Shown: piece after piece, positions 25,687-39,237 of the stretch | Position numbering within the stretch: position 1 is the first letter of the stretch | How the letters are laid out: the number at the start of each line of letters is the position of its first letter | Origin: Ecdyonurus torrentis | Taxonomy: Eukaryota; Arthropoda; Insecta; Ephemeroptera; Heptageniidae | DNA: 64,000 nucleotides | Assembly: GCA_949318235.1 (NCBI GenBank) | Contig: OX439137.1 | Coordinates: 14,521,291 to 14,585,290 of the forward strand | Direction of reading: 5' to 3' | The notes under the pieces: generated by a model | The model's input: the letters and a program-made list of their open reading frames with translations, nothing else | What the model was told of the DNA's origin: nothing | Databases searched by the model: none | Translations under genes and position numbers: made by a program

Positions 25687-25911
25687 ACTGACAAAAAAAT
25701 AAATACGTAATAATTATGCTAGCTCATTTTCAGCACAATTTGTTCAATACAGCATAATTTATACTATATTGCATAATAATTATGTTATATATAGCATAAA
25801 TATTATAAATGTTATACAGCATAATTATTTATGTTACTCTAATTTAGCATAATTTATGTTATAATGACATAAATGCAGCATAAATTACGTAATTTATTAT
25901 TTCCGTGAATA
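25687..25911. mobile_element. AT-rich hairpin element L, copy 1
   Basis: Ends ACTGACAAAAAAATAAATAC and, reversed, CGGAAATAATAAATTACG. The interior repeats GCATAATTAT and its complement. Related copies lie at 33500-33755 and 42700-42895. Confidence 0.6.
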
Positions 25912-26596
25912 TAGCCATGCACATTATAATAATGAGAATTTATTAATAACAAATCTTTTTATTAAGATTTTATTATTAATATATTATTTTAGTTCGGGTC
26001 TACATTATAGGACTACGGGTATTTGAAAATTTATTAGTAAAAGAGAATACATGTTTTGATTTTTGATTTATTTTTTTATTATGTAATTATATGCATAAGA
26101 AAATACCATGATATTGTATATTTGTATTGAAAAAAAATCATTAAAAATTATGCATAGCCATCAGGTGATATAATAATTACTATATGCGTGCAATATGTAA
26201 AAAAAAAAATACATCGCATCAATTTTTTTTTAATTATTTAGTTTACATTTACAAAAAAAATTGCATTCGTAGAGTTACATAGGTTTAACGTTTCACAATT
26301 TTTTTTTTAAAGAAGATAATAAAGGAAAAAATAAACGAAAGAGGAAATTTAAAAAAAAACTAATTTATTTTTTTACAAGTGCTCTGAAGCAAAAAAAGAG
26401 AAAAAAAAAAGAAAAATAATTGTTTTTCTATTTCAATTATTAAATAAAAACTTTCTCAACGTGATGTTTTATATTATATAGATAATATTATGAAGATGCT
26501 TATCATATATACCTCTAATTTTAAGTACTTCTATTTGCAATAAAACAAAAAATGTCATGTAATAATTCTTGTTAATCCTATATTGGGTTTATAGTC
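25912..26596. other. AT-rich stretch, no gene seen
   Basis: Homopolymer runs only. Confidence 0.5.
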
Positions 26597-26891
26597 TATA
26601 GACCCCTTTCACATCCTTGCGCTTTGTCGCCATGTTTGTGGTGCCTAATGCATTGTCCAGCATAGGGGAAACATCATTTCTCCTAATTTTTCACATAAAA
26701 AGAGTTTATTTCAACTGAACGAATTTTTCTCATATTCTCCGAGCTTATTAGAAGCTAGAAATAAGTCTTTGATTGAGGTTTGAAGCTTCCTTTGCTATTA
26801 AAAAAATAAAAATGACGTTTTTCCTATGCTGGCCTATGTATTCCTGACCAGCAAAATGGCGGCTCTTAAATATGAGTGCAACCGGTCTATA
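26597..26891 (+). mobile_element. MITE family D, copy 1
   Basis: Bounded by TATAGACC and GGTCTATA. Contains CACATCCTTGCGCTTTGTCG and CAAAATGGCGGCTCTTAAAT. Nearly identical to 43093-43388. Confidence 0.8.
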
Positions 26892-27314
26892 TACCAAGAT
26901 TCTTTTATTATATACGAGTAGATTATGTTAAAGGAAAAATTATAGATAAAAATAAAACGGTAATTACAAGCAATTATGTTTATATTTTTGCTCAATGTCA
27001 AATTAAAGAATTATGTTGAAATTGTGTGCACCTAAGGTTAAACGTCCTAAACAAAAACTGGAAAAAAAATGTTTTCAATATTTTAAATACTAGAGTTTAT
27101 ATGTAAACAATATAATAATAAAAAATTTCATTAAATGTCTGAAGACGCAAATGTTGGATGAACTTGGAATTATTTACTTAATTAATTAACATATTTTTTT
27201 TACGCATAGACGTTGATGGTATTATATAGATACTGTTAATATAACTCATGAATTAAAAATAAATAAAAATATTAAAACTTCACTAAGGTCTTCTTCTTTG
27301 CCTTTTATTTTCTA

Positions 27315-27375
<61 letters not shown>

Positions 27376-27864
27376 GCTACTTTTTCAATCTTTATCTGAC
27401 AATGTTATAGTTATCACTTATGAAATAGCACTCAAAAAGATAGTTCCATATGATACTGTTAAATTTGCAACACAGTACAGTGCGGCAAATTTAAAAAAAT
27501 GACATAATGTGAATGCAACTTCATACTATGCTGTTTGATATTTTACCCCTTATTTATTTTACTTTTTTATAATATATAACCATGGGACATTCTAATGCAT
27601 TTGATATAACAGTCACCTTCTAATGAAGAAGGTCTAGTAATATATACAACCATAAATATAATATCTAATTATACTAAAACTATAAATATAATTCATTATT
27701 TACGAAGTTATGTTATATTATACTAACAGTAAACTTCTGGTTATTTATTAGCAAAGGCCCTACCTATATATGATATTTATAGGCGGTATTTATCAGGGCC
27801 GTTTTCTGATAATTTAAAAGAATTTTGCTACCTTTATCATCTTGATGAAAGAGATTTAATGATG
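26892..27864. other. AT-rich stretch with a (CT)n tract, no gene seen
   Basis: (CT)n at 27317-27373. No gene or repeat family recognised. Confidence 0.5.
27317..27373. repeat. (CT)n microsatellite
   Basis: About 28 CT units. Confidence 0.93.
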
Positions 27865-28180
27865 TTATAGGGTCTATGCATTCATGTTAAAGTCAAAGTA
27901 ATGTTGGATAACTCAATAACATGGGTGGCATAGGAAAATAACTCATTTAAGGAGTTTAAAAACACTAATGCAATATTTTTTAGAGCATTGATGCTGTAAA
28001 TATGTTGAATTAGCATCTCAAGTATGTGAGAAAAACAACAATATAAAAATATTGACAGATTTTCCAAAGAAAACTGCCTAAAACAAAGTTTGTCCTAATA
28101 TGTTCAGCAATGTTATTCACTACTCCAGTATGGCCTTCAAGCGCATTAAATATGACGTCATCTATATACACACCCTATAT
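27865..28180 (-). mobile_element. MITE family E, copy 2
   Basis: Ends TTATAGGGTCTATGCATTC and ACACCCTATA. The sequence is the reverse of the 3583 copy, with GGTGGCATAGGAAAATAACT and TGACGTCA at 28153 near the end. Confidence 0.75.
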
Positions 28181-28521
28181 AGGGTTATAGGGTGTATGCT
28201 CATAATAATAATAATAAATATTTATTGCGCTTAAGCAGTTGCACAGACATGAAAATAGTCAACGTCCAAACATAGGGAGTTGTTCAAAAAGGACAATTAA
28301 AAAGGCGAAGCTCATCTAGTTAATTATCGATAATTAATTAAAACAAAACTCTAACTATAAAACATGTTTCATAAACATAGAAGAAGGTATTTCTTTTACA
28401 TTGCTGCTTAGCTTGTTATATACAGATCAACACTTCTGTAGGGAAAAACTAATCATTATAATAGTTTGCGTCGATTCTTTGTGTTGGACGACATACTGGA
28501 GAATTGAATAACATTGTTCAG

Positions 28522-28850
28522 TATAGACCAGTTGCACTCATATTTAAGAGCCGCCATTTTGTTGGTTAGGAATACATAGGCCAGCATAGGAAAAACGTCA
28601 TTTTTTTTATTATTTTTTTTTAATAGCAAAAGAAGCTTCAAACCTCAATCAATATTATTATTTTACTTACATACTTGAGATACTAATTCAACCTAATTAA
28701 CAATATATTAATACACTCTCAAAAATTATTGCTTATAGTATTTTTAAATTGCCAAAATGTATAATTTCCCTATGCGGTCCATGTTATTGAGTGATTCAAC
28801 ATGGTGCCGACTTTAACATGCATGCATAGATCCTATACAAATAACTAAAT
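28522..28850. mobile_element. Chimera of family D and family E ends
   Basis: 28522-28654 is the reversed right half of family D (TATAGACCAGTTGCACTC, GAGCCGCCATTTTGTTGG). From about 28670 it continues as family E (CTTGAGATACTAATTCAACC, ending GCATGCATAGATCCTATA). Confidence 0.6.
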
Positions 28851-29134
28851 CTAACACTTTATAATTTACATAAATATTTTAAAATGCTCACAAATTTTTA
28901 CGACATATCATAATATTTATATAGTACTCAATATTTATGTTTTATTAATTTTAAACAAATTAATTAACATGTATAATACAAATATCACCTTGTACTGTAT
29001 ATTGTAATTTGCACATTATATATTATTATTACTAATTAACAGTCGCTAATTAGATATTGCAAAGAAAGTTGTTACAACTAATAAACATAAAATTTATAAC
29101 AATATTGGTAATAGACTTGCGATATTAACAGACC

Positions 29135-29481
29135 ACAAAAAGGAACAGACCACAAAAAACATAAGCATTTATATCACAAAACACTTGATGAAACTTACTT
29201 ATCAAATACCTTTTGTTTGTCTCAAAACCCAACTGTAGCTCCGTAGCAGTGATCAGAAAATGTCGATTTATACAACCGGCACAACATTTTCATACTAAAT
29301 TTTGCATGTTTCTGACGTCAGAAACATGAATAGTCACGCAAATTGCATACTTTATATACAGTATTTTCACGCTTTCTCGAGGGGCTACATTAACATTGTG
29401 GTAAAAATTGTCATCAGATTTGAAGATCACATTTCGTGTTTATTTATTAAAAAGCACATGTTGTTTTATGGTAGGCTTTAA
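29135..29481 (-). mobile_element. MITE family A, copy 5 (reversed)
   Basis: Reverse of the family A consensus: AAGGAACAGACC at the left, TGACGTCA at 29313, and GTAGGCTTTAA at the right. Confidence 0.8.
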
Positions 29482-29544
29482 GTAGTCGCATACACGTAAA
29501 CAAAAAATTACGTAAACGTGAGGTTAGTGAGAAGATAAACAAAC

Positions 29545-29910
29545 TCAGTGCTATAACAAAGTGCTAGCAGATGAGACTTCGTGTTTCACTGTCTCAATTT
29601 AACATGATTTCTTATGGGAGAATGAAGCAGCTATAATTCGAGTTATAGAATTTCTTCTCGGTGTTAAAACTTTTTATTGTAGCTTACTGAACCTCAATGC
29701 TTTCCTGGCGAGTTTTAAGTCAATTGAATGAAAAAATAATTTGTAACCACATTGGTTGAAATTCAAGAAAAAAACAAACAAAAACTTTAGGCTCAATAAG
29801 CTGAATTAAAAATTTCAGTATCGGAAACTTATTCTAGCTCCTGTTATAGCTTCCCTAAGAAATCATGTTAAATTACAGCAGAAACACAAAGTCATCTGCT
29901 ATATAGCTTT
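29545..29910. mobile_element. Hairpin MITE
   Basis: GCTAGCAGATGAGACTTCGT ... TTTAACATGATTTCTTATGG pairs with CCTAAGAAATCATGTTAAAT ... AAAGTCATCTGCTATATAGC. It is an imperfect inverted repeat with ~110 bp arms. Confidence 0.6.
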
Positions 29911-30410
29911 TTAGCCCTTATAAAATATTTGACTCAGCATTTATAGACTATAAATGCGTATGTACTGTATAGTATATTATAGTAAACATGTCGATTTTAT
30001 AGTTATTAAAAAAAAATGTAACAATACATTCAAAAACTTGCAACATTATATTTCAATGTATTTTATATTTTAGATTGTCAACCACTACATTGTTTTGTAA
30101 TTTGAAATTTTAAAAAGTGATTATTTTTAAATAATTCTTCCAAAATGTAATTACATTTTAATTTAATACTTTTAGGTTACTTTCTAAAATAAATTTAAGG
30201 AAAATAGATTGCATTGTACTTTTAAACTTTTTTATTACTTTTATCTTTATTACTTTTTTATGAAATCAATATACTTTTTTTTTACCTACTTTTGAGGTTT
30301 TGGTTCATTTTTTTCCCCAAGTCAATATCCACGCTACTAACCGACTAGTTTCGTGAGCGCTGACTGATGATGCGCATTTTATCAAGATTTTAAATATACA
30401 AAAAATTAAT

Positions 30411-30520
<110 letters not shown>

Positions 30521-30669
30521 TTAGGTAAAGCAAATTTTATTTTTTATTTTGCTCTAGGAACTCTAAATATTTTATTAGCAATTAAGTTACAAATATTTAT
30601 ATATTTGAAATGAATAATAAAAATTATTAGTTATAGTTAATTATTATCAACGCTTGTAGCATTGTAGCA

Positions 30670-30990
30670 TTAAAGGCGTAGAATACCTTGAACAAAAAAA
30701 AAAAAAAAAAAAAAAACTGTCTAATATCCTAACATACTCTGGAAAATTAACGTTGATTTGGCCAGAGTCATTGATTTCTAATTTATTTTCCATTCACAAA
30801 ATAGTGCGTGCGGATTATGACGTCACAACTCACCTGGTCCACGCACGCGTAAAACAAGTGAGCAATGACGTCATATAGTCCACACGCACCATTTTGTGAA
30901 TTGAAAATAAATTAGAAATCAATGACTTCGGCTAAATCAACGTTGATTTTCAGGTTTGTTAGGATATTAGACAAGTTTTTACTCTTTTAA
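30670..30990. mobile_element. MITE family B, copy 3
   Basis: Bounded by TTAA (30670, 30987). Left end TTAAAGGCGTAGAATACC; AACGTTGATTTGGC arms; two TGACGTCA (30818, 30866). The right terminus has diverged. Confidence 0.8.
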
Positions 30991-31492
30991 TTGTACATAA
31001 AACTAAATATTAAATACATTGCGTATAATAAATGAAAAGATTACAATTTTTAACATTCACTTACATTATATAAAATAGAATTAATACATTTTATAAAATT
31101 AACATTAATTATTTATACCCTGTAAAATTAAATTAAGTAAAAAATAAAAACATCCCCTGAAAGTACGTTTTTTTTTTCTCTATGTGTACCAAGTTTCGTT
31201 GCGCTACCTTTAATTAGGAAAATAATGGCAAACCATCGCAGCCGTTACACGAGTTATGGAAAAGAGAGTAGTTTTTTATTTCCTGAGTAGCAAAAAAATA
31301 TTTAAAATATCTCACATTTCAATTAGATTTTTTTTTTCTTTTTTTTTTTTTTCAAAGTTTAAAAATGATCAAAGAAATTAAACCATGAACCCACCCATTA
31401 AAGATGAACCCACTCTTGTAAATTATTTGTACCACGCAAATTTTTAAATTATTCATAGATGTTGCGAAGGTTATACTAGTCTCAACTTCCCT

Positions 31493-31602
<110 letters not shown>

Positions 31603-32047
31603 CGGTTTTGAAATCATATAGCTCACCACTTTTATCAATAAACTAAATGAACCGGCAGTTCAAGGTTGATACTAAATTTTTTGGTTATGTGTATTGTTTT
31701 CCTTTGTTGCTCTAATAACATAACATAACCACAAAATTTCTTAAATCAAAACTCTCCTTTTTTTTTTTTTTTTTTTTTCTTCTTCTAACATAATATGAAA
31801 ATTATACGTATACAAGTATACATGACTGATCTTAAACTCATTGTTTAAAAAAGTTGTTTTATATAAGATAACTAATATTGTATAACAATTAACGTTATAA
31901 TAATAGAGAAACATTATTCTTTGCTTATAAAAAATGGTGAAAGTAAATTGAAAAAGAAATAGTAATTATTTTTTTTATGCTGTCGGAAATATGTAAATTT
32001 ATACGATTCTTGTGAATCGTTTTATTTAAATGTTATGCTACCTATGC

Positions 32048-32051
<4 letters not shown>

Positions 32052-32144
<93 letters not shown>
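32052..32144. repeat. (TA)n microsatellite
   Basis: About 46 TA units ending against the family E element. The open frame of alternating Tyr and Ile across it is an artefact. Confidence 0.93.
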
Positions 32145-32146
<2 letters not shown>

Positions 32147-32433
32147 TGTTAAAGTTGACACCAAGTTGGATCATTCAATACATGGGCCAGTCATTTTGCC
32201 AATTTAAAAATACTAAACAATATTTTTGAGAGCATTGATACTGTTAATAAGTTGAATTAGTAACTCAAGTATACGAGAAAAATATATAATAATAACACAA
32301 AATTAACCGATTTCCCAAAGAATACAGTATAGCTAAAAACGAAGTTTGTTCTATGCTGAGCAATATTGTCCATTGATCCAGTATGGCGTTGAAGCGCATT
32401 AAATATGACGTCATGTGGATACACTCTCTTTAT
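32141..32433 (-). mobile_element. MITE family E, copy 3
   Basis: Reverse-orientation copy with AAGTTGAATTAGTAACTCAA, GTTCTATGCTGAGCAATATT, and TGACGTCA at 32406 near GTGGATACACTC. Confidence 0.7.
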
Positions 32434-33495
32434 TTCATGCAATTAAATACTTAATTTTAAATCTATTGTCAATTTTAAGTCATAAATGATTGGTTGAGCT
32501 AGGTATAAGAATAGGCCAAACATGCAGTAGACCTATATCGATCTCGCTCTATATTATATTATTTATTAAAGATGAATATTGATTAAAAGCTAATTACTAT
32601 TTTTGACCTTGAATACTAACTGGTATTATAGTTTTTATACTTGAAGAAAACAAGAAAATTATACGAAAAAAAAAGTAATAAAATAAAATTCAAATTTGTA
32701 ACACACAACAAATTAATACGATGCTCGCTATAAAAATAATTATATACATAGACCAAACTGACCAAAGTATTAATTTTTAACACAAAAACTGTGTTGAAAT
32801 GTGATATTAAATTATAGAGAGTTGTTGTTGACGAGATGTGATTTCTTCAAATTAATTTATTCAGAACTTTTTTTTATATTTAATTAGTAATCACATAATA
32901 GAGTCACACGTGATCTCATTTTTGACGTGACCTTTAAAATCTTTCCTTGTTACTGTTATTTAATGTAATGAAGTTCGTGCTAAAATTTAATGGCAAAAAT
33001 CAAACCAATAAAAAGAAAGTTATATAAAGTTGCAAACACGTGCACATGTGACTTCTATGATTTTTTTTTTAACATTTTTTTAGATATTTCTTTTCATTTT
33101 TCTCCTTTCCTTCTTCTTTTTTTTATATTATTTTTTATTTTAGATCCTAAAGGTTATAATAGAGATATGTAATATTAAATTTATTTTATACGTAAACATT
33201 TTAAAAATAAAATTGTGTAAGTGATAAAATAAATTATAAAAACAATTAAAAAAAATAAAAATGTGTGAAAAAATTCTCAAGTTTATTTGTATGCTAATTT
33301 GCATTTAAATTTTTGCTTGACCTTAGATTTTTATTGCAATTTTGTGTTGTCTAAAGATTTTATCGTAAGTATGGTATGATTCTTACTTTTTTTCTTTTAC
33401 ATTTTTGTATTTTTAATTGTTCATTTTATTTTAAGACAAAATTTTAATAATTGTAATAATTCATTTAAAAATATAGCAAACGAGGATATTTTTTT
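32434..33495. other. AT-rich stretch, no gene seen
   Basis: A 60-codon open frame at 32990-33172 is low-complexity and not recognised. Confidence 0.5.
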
Positions 33496-33499
33496 GGAC

Positions 33500-33755
33500 T
33501 TTTCGTGAAATAATTATTATACATAATAAAGTAGAAATTACGTAACTTATGCTGAATTTATGTCATAAAGCATAAACAATACTAACAAGTAAGAATTGGA
33601 ACTGCATAAATAATTATACTGTTACAAATAATATTTTTAATATATAACACAATTATTATGCAGTTGTAATGCTAATTTAAGTTGAATGCATAAAAAAATG
33701 TCTTGGAAAATGTGCGCGCATAATTATTACGTATTTATTTTTGTCCTTGGATGAG
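33500..33755. mobile_element. AT-rich hairpin element L, copy 2
   Basis: Right end GCATAATTATTACGTATTTA then TTTTTGTCC, the reverse of copy 1's left end. The interior alternates GCATAA and TTATGC words. Confidence 0.5.
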
Positions 33756-34940
33756 AAATTAATTTAATTATTATTAATAACACTTAAATTTTTTTTATTA
33801 TATTACACTTTAGGCTTACTGTATTACCACATTAATTAATTTCACACTGTCCGTAAATTAATTTTATAATGATAATAAAATAAATATTTATGTGCCAGTA
33901 TTTTTTTATATACAATATAAATGTGATTAAAAAAAGTAATGAAATATTTCGTTAATTAAAGTCTCCACTATGTATAAGTATTGTAAATTATAGCAATTGC
34001 AAGAAAAGTAACAAAGGAGTGAAAAAAATACAAAAGATTGATTTTTTTTTCTTTTTACATTTCAATGCTATGGCGTATTTTCAAACATTTTCCATACATT
34101 ATTATATACACAATTAATTGTAAAAATGTTATTTTATAAGTATTTTTATTTTTTAAAAAGAAAATAATATTGTGTTTTTAAGCAAACGGTAACATTCTAA
34201 TAGAAAAAAAGGGTCAATCAATACTGCATTTAGATTAATTATAAACAAATTTTTTTTTTGAATTAGTCAATTAATTTTTTCTTATATTTCATTATATCAA
34301 TTAACCATAACATCTATGAAATTTGCATTAAAATTACGTAATAGAGTTAAAATCAATCAAAAATATATAGTTTAAATTTATAAATTTTTTTAATCGTATA
34401 ATAACACAGATAAAATTAATCACATAAATATATTATTTGCATAACTAATTTTTCTGTGTGAATTTTTAAACCGGGTTGAAAAATTTATAATTCAATATTT
34501 TAGAAATTATTTCGTTATGAATAAATATTTGTAAAATTGGTCTATCATATCGTGAATTTATATTTGTATAATATGTACTGTATGTACGTACATGAATAAA
34601 TACATAATTAAAATAACAATAATAATTGTTATTGCGCATTGTGCGAGTACATTAGCGCATACGTTTAATTTATTTTTATGATATAATAATAATGAAATGA
34701 AATAGTTTTCATTATAATTATTTTACAAGTAATTTTTCGAAGAATTATAAAGCTATATAATTTTTTTTCCCCTCAATAATACAAAGAAAAAAATTCAATT
34801 TAATACCGTGACAAATCAGCATAAATAATTATCTTTGATTGAACACCTGCATCGATCTGCCATTTAGTTTTCTTTTGTCATCATACATCTTAATAAATTC
34901 ATCATTATTGATTTTATTTAACTGTAAAAATATATATAAA
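33756..34940. other. AT-rich stretch, no gene seen
   Basis: No recognisable gene or repeat family. Confidence 0.5.
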
Positions 34941-34945
34941 GAATT

Positions 34946-35256
34946 ATGTACTTTGTCTTTGTATTTAATTATAGAGGGCTCTCAATACCTTTAGGTAAAA
35001 TTGCATGGAAAAGTATCCCTAAACAGATACAATACCATAGTAAGTTTTTTATTTATTTATTTATTTTTTTAACTTATATTATTATTATTAAAAAAATTTT
35101 TAATGTCTATGTTACCTCTTTTTACTTCGTCTATTTGGATATCAAATTTTGTATGGGCTTTGCCTTTTTTGATCTACTGTGGAGCAACCTCCTTTGATTA
35201 TGTGCAATGTTTGTATTGTAATAATTTGCTCAGTAAAATCTTTATTATTATTATTA
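34946..35256 (+). pseudogene. Possible decayed non-LTR retrotransposon 3' end
   Basis: The open frame reads GKIAWKSIPKQIQ, which resembles the W-N-S-L-P-x-x-I-R motif at the C-terminus of CR1/Jockey-type reverse transcriptases. About 180 bases later the sequence ends in a (TTA)n tail (35239-35256), as many LINEs do. The rest of the frame is too decayed to assign. It could be chance. Confidence 0.3.
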
Positions 35257-36724
35257 AATATGGCAAGTAATGAACCTTAATATTTATATATAAGAACTGA
35301 ATTCTTCCCATACTTTTCTTAGGTTAATATTTTGTTATTTTTAGGTAATTCGAGTATATGTCAATAATTGTGCTTTCATATTTATTTTTAGTAAAAGATT
35401 TTAATTTTTGTGATAAAATATAATGTTATTTTTGCAAATGATGATATTTTGAGTAAAAAAATGTATTTTTTTAGTTTCAATTTTCAATACAACATTATAT
35501 TAGATGATATTGTATGCAACATTATTAATATTATTGATATTATTTTAAAAAATTGACATTATTTATCAATAAAATAATTTTAATATTTGCCTTTGAACAT
35601 AAAAAATTGAAAGTTTAATCCATGAGCATCATAAAAGTTACGGAACAATGTGAAATTAAACGAACGAGAGAGAGAGAGAGAGAGAGAGATTATCTTCAAT
35701 GTCAAATTTCAATTATTTTCTCTGATAAAAATACACTGAAAAATGAAACAAATATTTTTTAAAATTTTTCATTTTATATTCATTTCCATTGTTACAAAAG
35801 TACAAAATTAAAATAGGGTTTCACGTATTCAAATTCAAAATATATTATATAACTATAATAAAATAATTAAAATATTACACTAAAATAGTTGCACTGATTT
35901 TTGCAAACTAAACATATATGTAGTTATTAAATCTAACAATGTGGTATTTTTCCCCCCTCTGGGAAAAAGGTTTAAATATTGGCAATAAAATTATCTCTTG
36001 TCTATTATTTACTCAATTAATTTTAATCTATTTGCAATATATAAAATCTTAAAATTGGCTAATTTAATAATATAATAAATAACAACGCTAAATTGTTATA
36101 TTAATAATAATTTAACACACTAAATTATTAAATTAATTTGTTAATAATTTTAACACTTGTAATAAAAAAAATCAACCAATTAAATATATAGCATTAAATA
36201 ATAGCTGAATTATCGGTATTTATAAAAAAATAATTATCTCTTACCTCAATAATTAAGTAAAACAATACTTTATGATGATGCCTGGAAAAAACCACACATC
36301 CACACACCTCCGATTTCAAGTAGAAAGAGTGTGTTGAGTTTGTATATTATAAAAATATTGTATTCGCTTTCTCCCTCTTCTTTTTTATATTTGATTTTTT
36401 CCCCCCTGTCTTTAAATGTTATTGTTAAGTAACTATATACAATGCCCAAGGCACGATATACTATAAAATTAAAAAGAAGAAGGGGTTATTTATTTATTTT
36501 TTTACTTTTTGGTAAGAAAATTAGAATTAAAAGTCTTGGATGTTCGTGAGCGTGATCTTCATGTGGGATTAAAATCTTTTGTCAAATAAGGTGTCAAGAG
36601 CGGGTGGAAGTCATGCATGGTTAAGAGATTTTTTTTACAAGGTTATTTACTTTATAGTTTACACGCATTTTTGCGGTAGGTTATGGTCTTTTAATAATGC
36701 AAAAATATAGAGATAAAACTAGAC
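35257..36724. other. AT-rich stretch, no gene seen
   Basis: (GA)n at 35663-35689. Otherwise nothing recognised. Confidence 0.5.
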
Positions 36725-37490
36725 TTGCGGTCAAGTTACTGATTTTTTATAAATTCGTTACGTTACTCACTACTTCCCGAAAAAGTAATGACACAACGTT
36801 ACACATTAACATTACAGTTTTTAAAAGTAATGACACTACGTAGTGACACGACTATACATTGCTCACTACTCTTAAAAGTATAGTGAAGTTACTTTTAGCG
36901 TTACTTTACTTCACTTATTATTTCAAATATTTTCAAAAACATGTTAAAAATAGTGTTGTTGTGGTTTTTTCCCGATAAATTATAAATTATTTATGATTAA
37001 ATATATATGTTTCAATAATACTATTCTATTATTTAAATATGATATGCCTATAGTTATTTTCTTTGTTTTAGATGTAATGTATAAAAGTGCAAGTTGTATA
37101 ATTTTGTTCATTATATTATTAATGTACTTTATTGATAAGAATCTATGTATTAAGTTTAACGTGATCATGTATTTATGCCACTGATTGTAACAAAAATAAA
37201 TAAATAAAAATAATAAGATTTAAATAAAAATCATAACAGTTATTTTGTTCTATATTATGTCAAACGCATATTTATGTACTTAGAGATTTAGAATCATGCC
37301 TCTTTCAGTGCTTGAAATATTAGAAAATAGTGACATAACTTGACAAAAATTACATAACAAAGTAACGTGCTACTCGTTATTACTATCAAAGAGTAATGAC
37401 ATGACGTTACGTTATTTTTTAACAAAAAGTATAATATAGTGAAATTACGTAATATCGTTACTTAGAAACGTCATTGCTGCCCAAATATGG
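36725..37490. mobile_element. GTAACG-rich inverted-repeat transposon remnant
   Basis: Both ends are dense in AGTAATGACA, CGTTACTTT and GTAACG words in opposite orientation (36730-36930 and 37320-37480). This is a pattern common in hAT-type non-autonomous elements. The middle is AT-rich and non-coding. Confidence 0.5.
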
Positions 37491-38359
37491 AAAAAACTGA
37501 ACCGTGAGCCTCATAGACATATGTCTATGGTGAGCAAATAAATTAATACTGCAATCAAGGCGAGCGGTATATAAGCATTCGTGCGTAACACGGTCGATTA
37601 TCATTTTCCAACTTTAGATCTTAGAAAACATCAGAGACAATATAATTATTATTATTATTATTATTTTTTTGCCTCATCAATTTAATTTTTACTTAAATTA
37701 TAAATTATTGTAATTAAAATCAATTTTACGCTACATGAAATTTTTAAGTATCGGGAAGTAAAATTAACATTTGCAAAGTGTAAACATATTTACTTTATTA
37801 TTATTTTTTTTTTTGACTGAAATTAAGTTAATTTAAGTGTATATTAAAAATGTCAAGGTTCTTTCTGATCATCTAGAAATTTAAGAAATTTTTCATGTAT
37901 GGAAGGTGAGATTTTCAACTAAAATGAAATCTAACAATTTAGAAGTGTACAAAGCATTGTAATTATTTTTATTATCATACTTTTCAATGTCATTTGCATA
38001 GTGATAAATTTAAGTTTTACAAAGAATATTCACTTCATGGTATTAATCATATGCTCATAGGGAAGCCGTTGGTAATGAATTCCACGAGGTATTAGGCGTA
38101 TTTTGAATGAAAATTGGTTTTTGGCCTTCAGTCTTTTCCCTGTTTTAAGATAAAAGGGTAGAGAAAACCTGTATGGAGGAAACTGTCGGGACAAAGAGGG
38201 CATAAGCATGCCTTGGCATGGTGCCTACCATCAGGTACCATGGAATACTACCAATTTGTTATTATTTATTAAGAGGGAGTTTGTTTGTTTGTTTGTTTTT
38301 TTTTGTTGTTGTTTTTTTGTTTTTTTGTTTTTTTTTGAGATATTTTTGGAGTATTATTG
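37491..38359. other. Intergenic stretch, no gene seen
   Basis: A (TTA)n near 37647-37665 and poly(T) runs. Around 38040-38240 composition is more balanced, with GCATGCC/GGCATGG inverted words, but no frame is convincing. Confidence 0.4.
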
Positions 38360-38559
38360 NNNNNNNNNNNNNNNNNNNNNNNNNNNNNNNNNNNNNNNNN
38401 NNNNNNNNNNNNNNNNNNNNNNNNNNNNNNNNNNNNNNNNNNNNNNNNNNNNNNNNNNNNNNNNNNNNNNNNNNNNNNNNNNNNNNNNNNNNNNNNNNNN
38501 NNNNNNNNNNNNNNNNNNNNNNNNNNNNNNNNNNNNNNNNNNNNNNNNNNNNNNNNNNN
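38360..38559. other. Assembly gap (200 N)
   Basis: Exactly 200 undetermined bases. The true gap length is unknown. Open frames crossing it are meaningless. Confidence 0.99.
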
Positions 38560-39237
38560 CGTTACTTTGAAAACAATAAAAATACAGAAAAATTCACTAC
38601 CTGAATAAGTAAATGTATGATTCTCGTAAAAATTTTGATAATCCTTTAGTAAAAATTGACTTAAAATCCTCTAAGAAAAAAAAAAAATCAAAGAATTTTA
38701 AAAGCTGTGAAGTACAAAAAAAAAAAAAAAATGAAGCACCTGAATTTTCTCTCTTCCCCTTAATATTTAAATTAAATATGAAGAAGAAGGGATGAAAAAG
38801 AAGGGGCTATTTTAATTTTCCCCCATTTTTTTTTTTTTTTTTTTTGCAAGTAGCACCACTTCAGTATTCACTAGTCAGTTTTTAGTGCTGGAGGATGACC
38901 CATAGTAAACAGTCAGTGACATTTTAGTGCAGCATTATACTACAAAATAATATGTACATTAGCATACTTATATTCAAGTCCATTATTTTATATTTCTGTT
39001 GCCAAATTCATAAAATATATATATACTGTATTAATTAAGTTAAATATGATATTTCTATATTTATAGATAGTAATATTTTTTTTAATAAAAATTTAAGTAC
39101 AAGGACCTTGAATCAGGTAATTAATAGCACTGAATGTAGCAAGTGAATTTTAATTTTAAAAAGTGCATCAATGAAAGATGACAGTCCCACTAGCATCGAG
39201 GTCGAGCATAGCTACTTTTGGGGTAAGTGAATGTGCA

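Noticed and set aside
30340..30390. CTGATGA next to AGTTTCG, suggesting another hammerhead
   Set aside because: On neither strand do the CUGAUGA and GAAA strands occur in the right order with a pairing stem II.
32035..32229. Open frame of alternating Tyr and Ile
   Set aside because: Translation of a (TA)n microsatellite.
38208..38608. Three open frames of 83-128 codons
   Set aside because: They run through the 200-N gap; most of their residues are undetermined.
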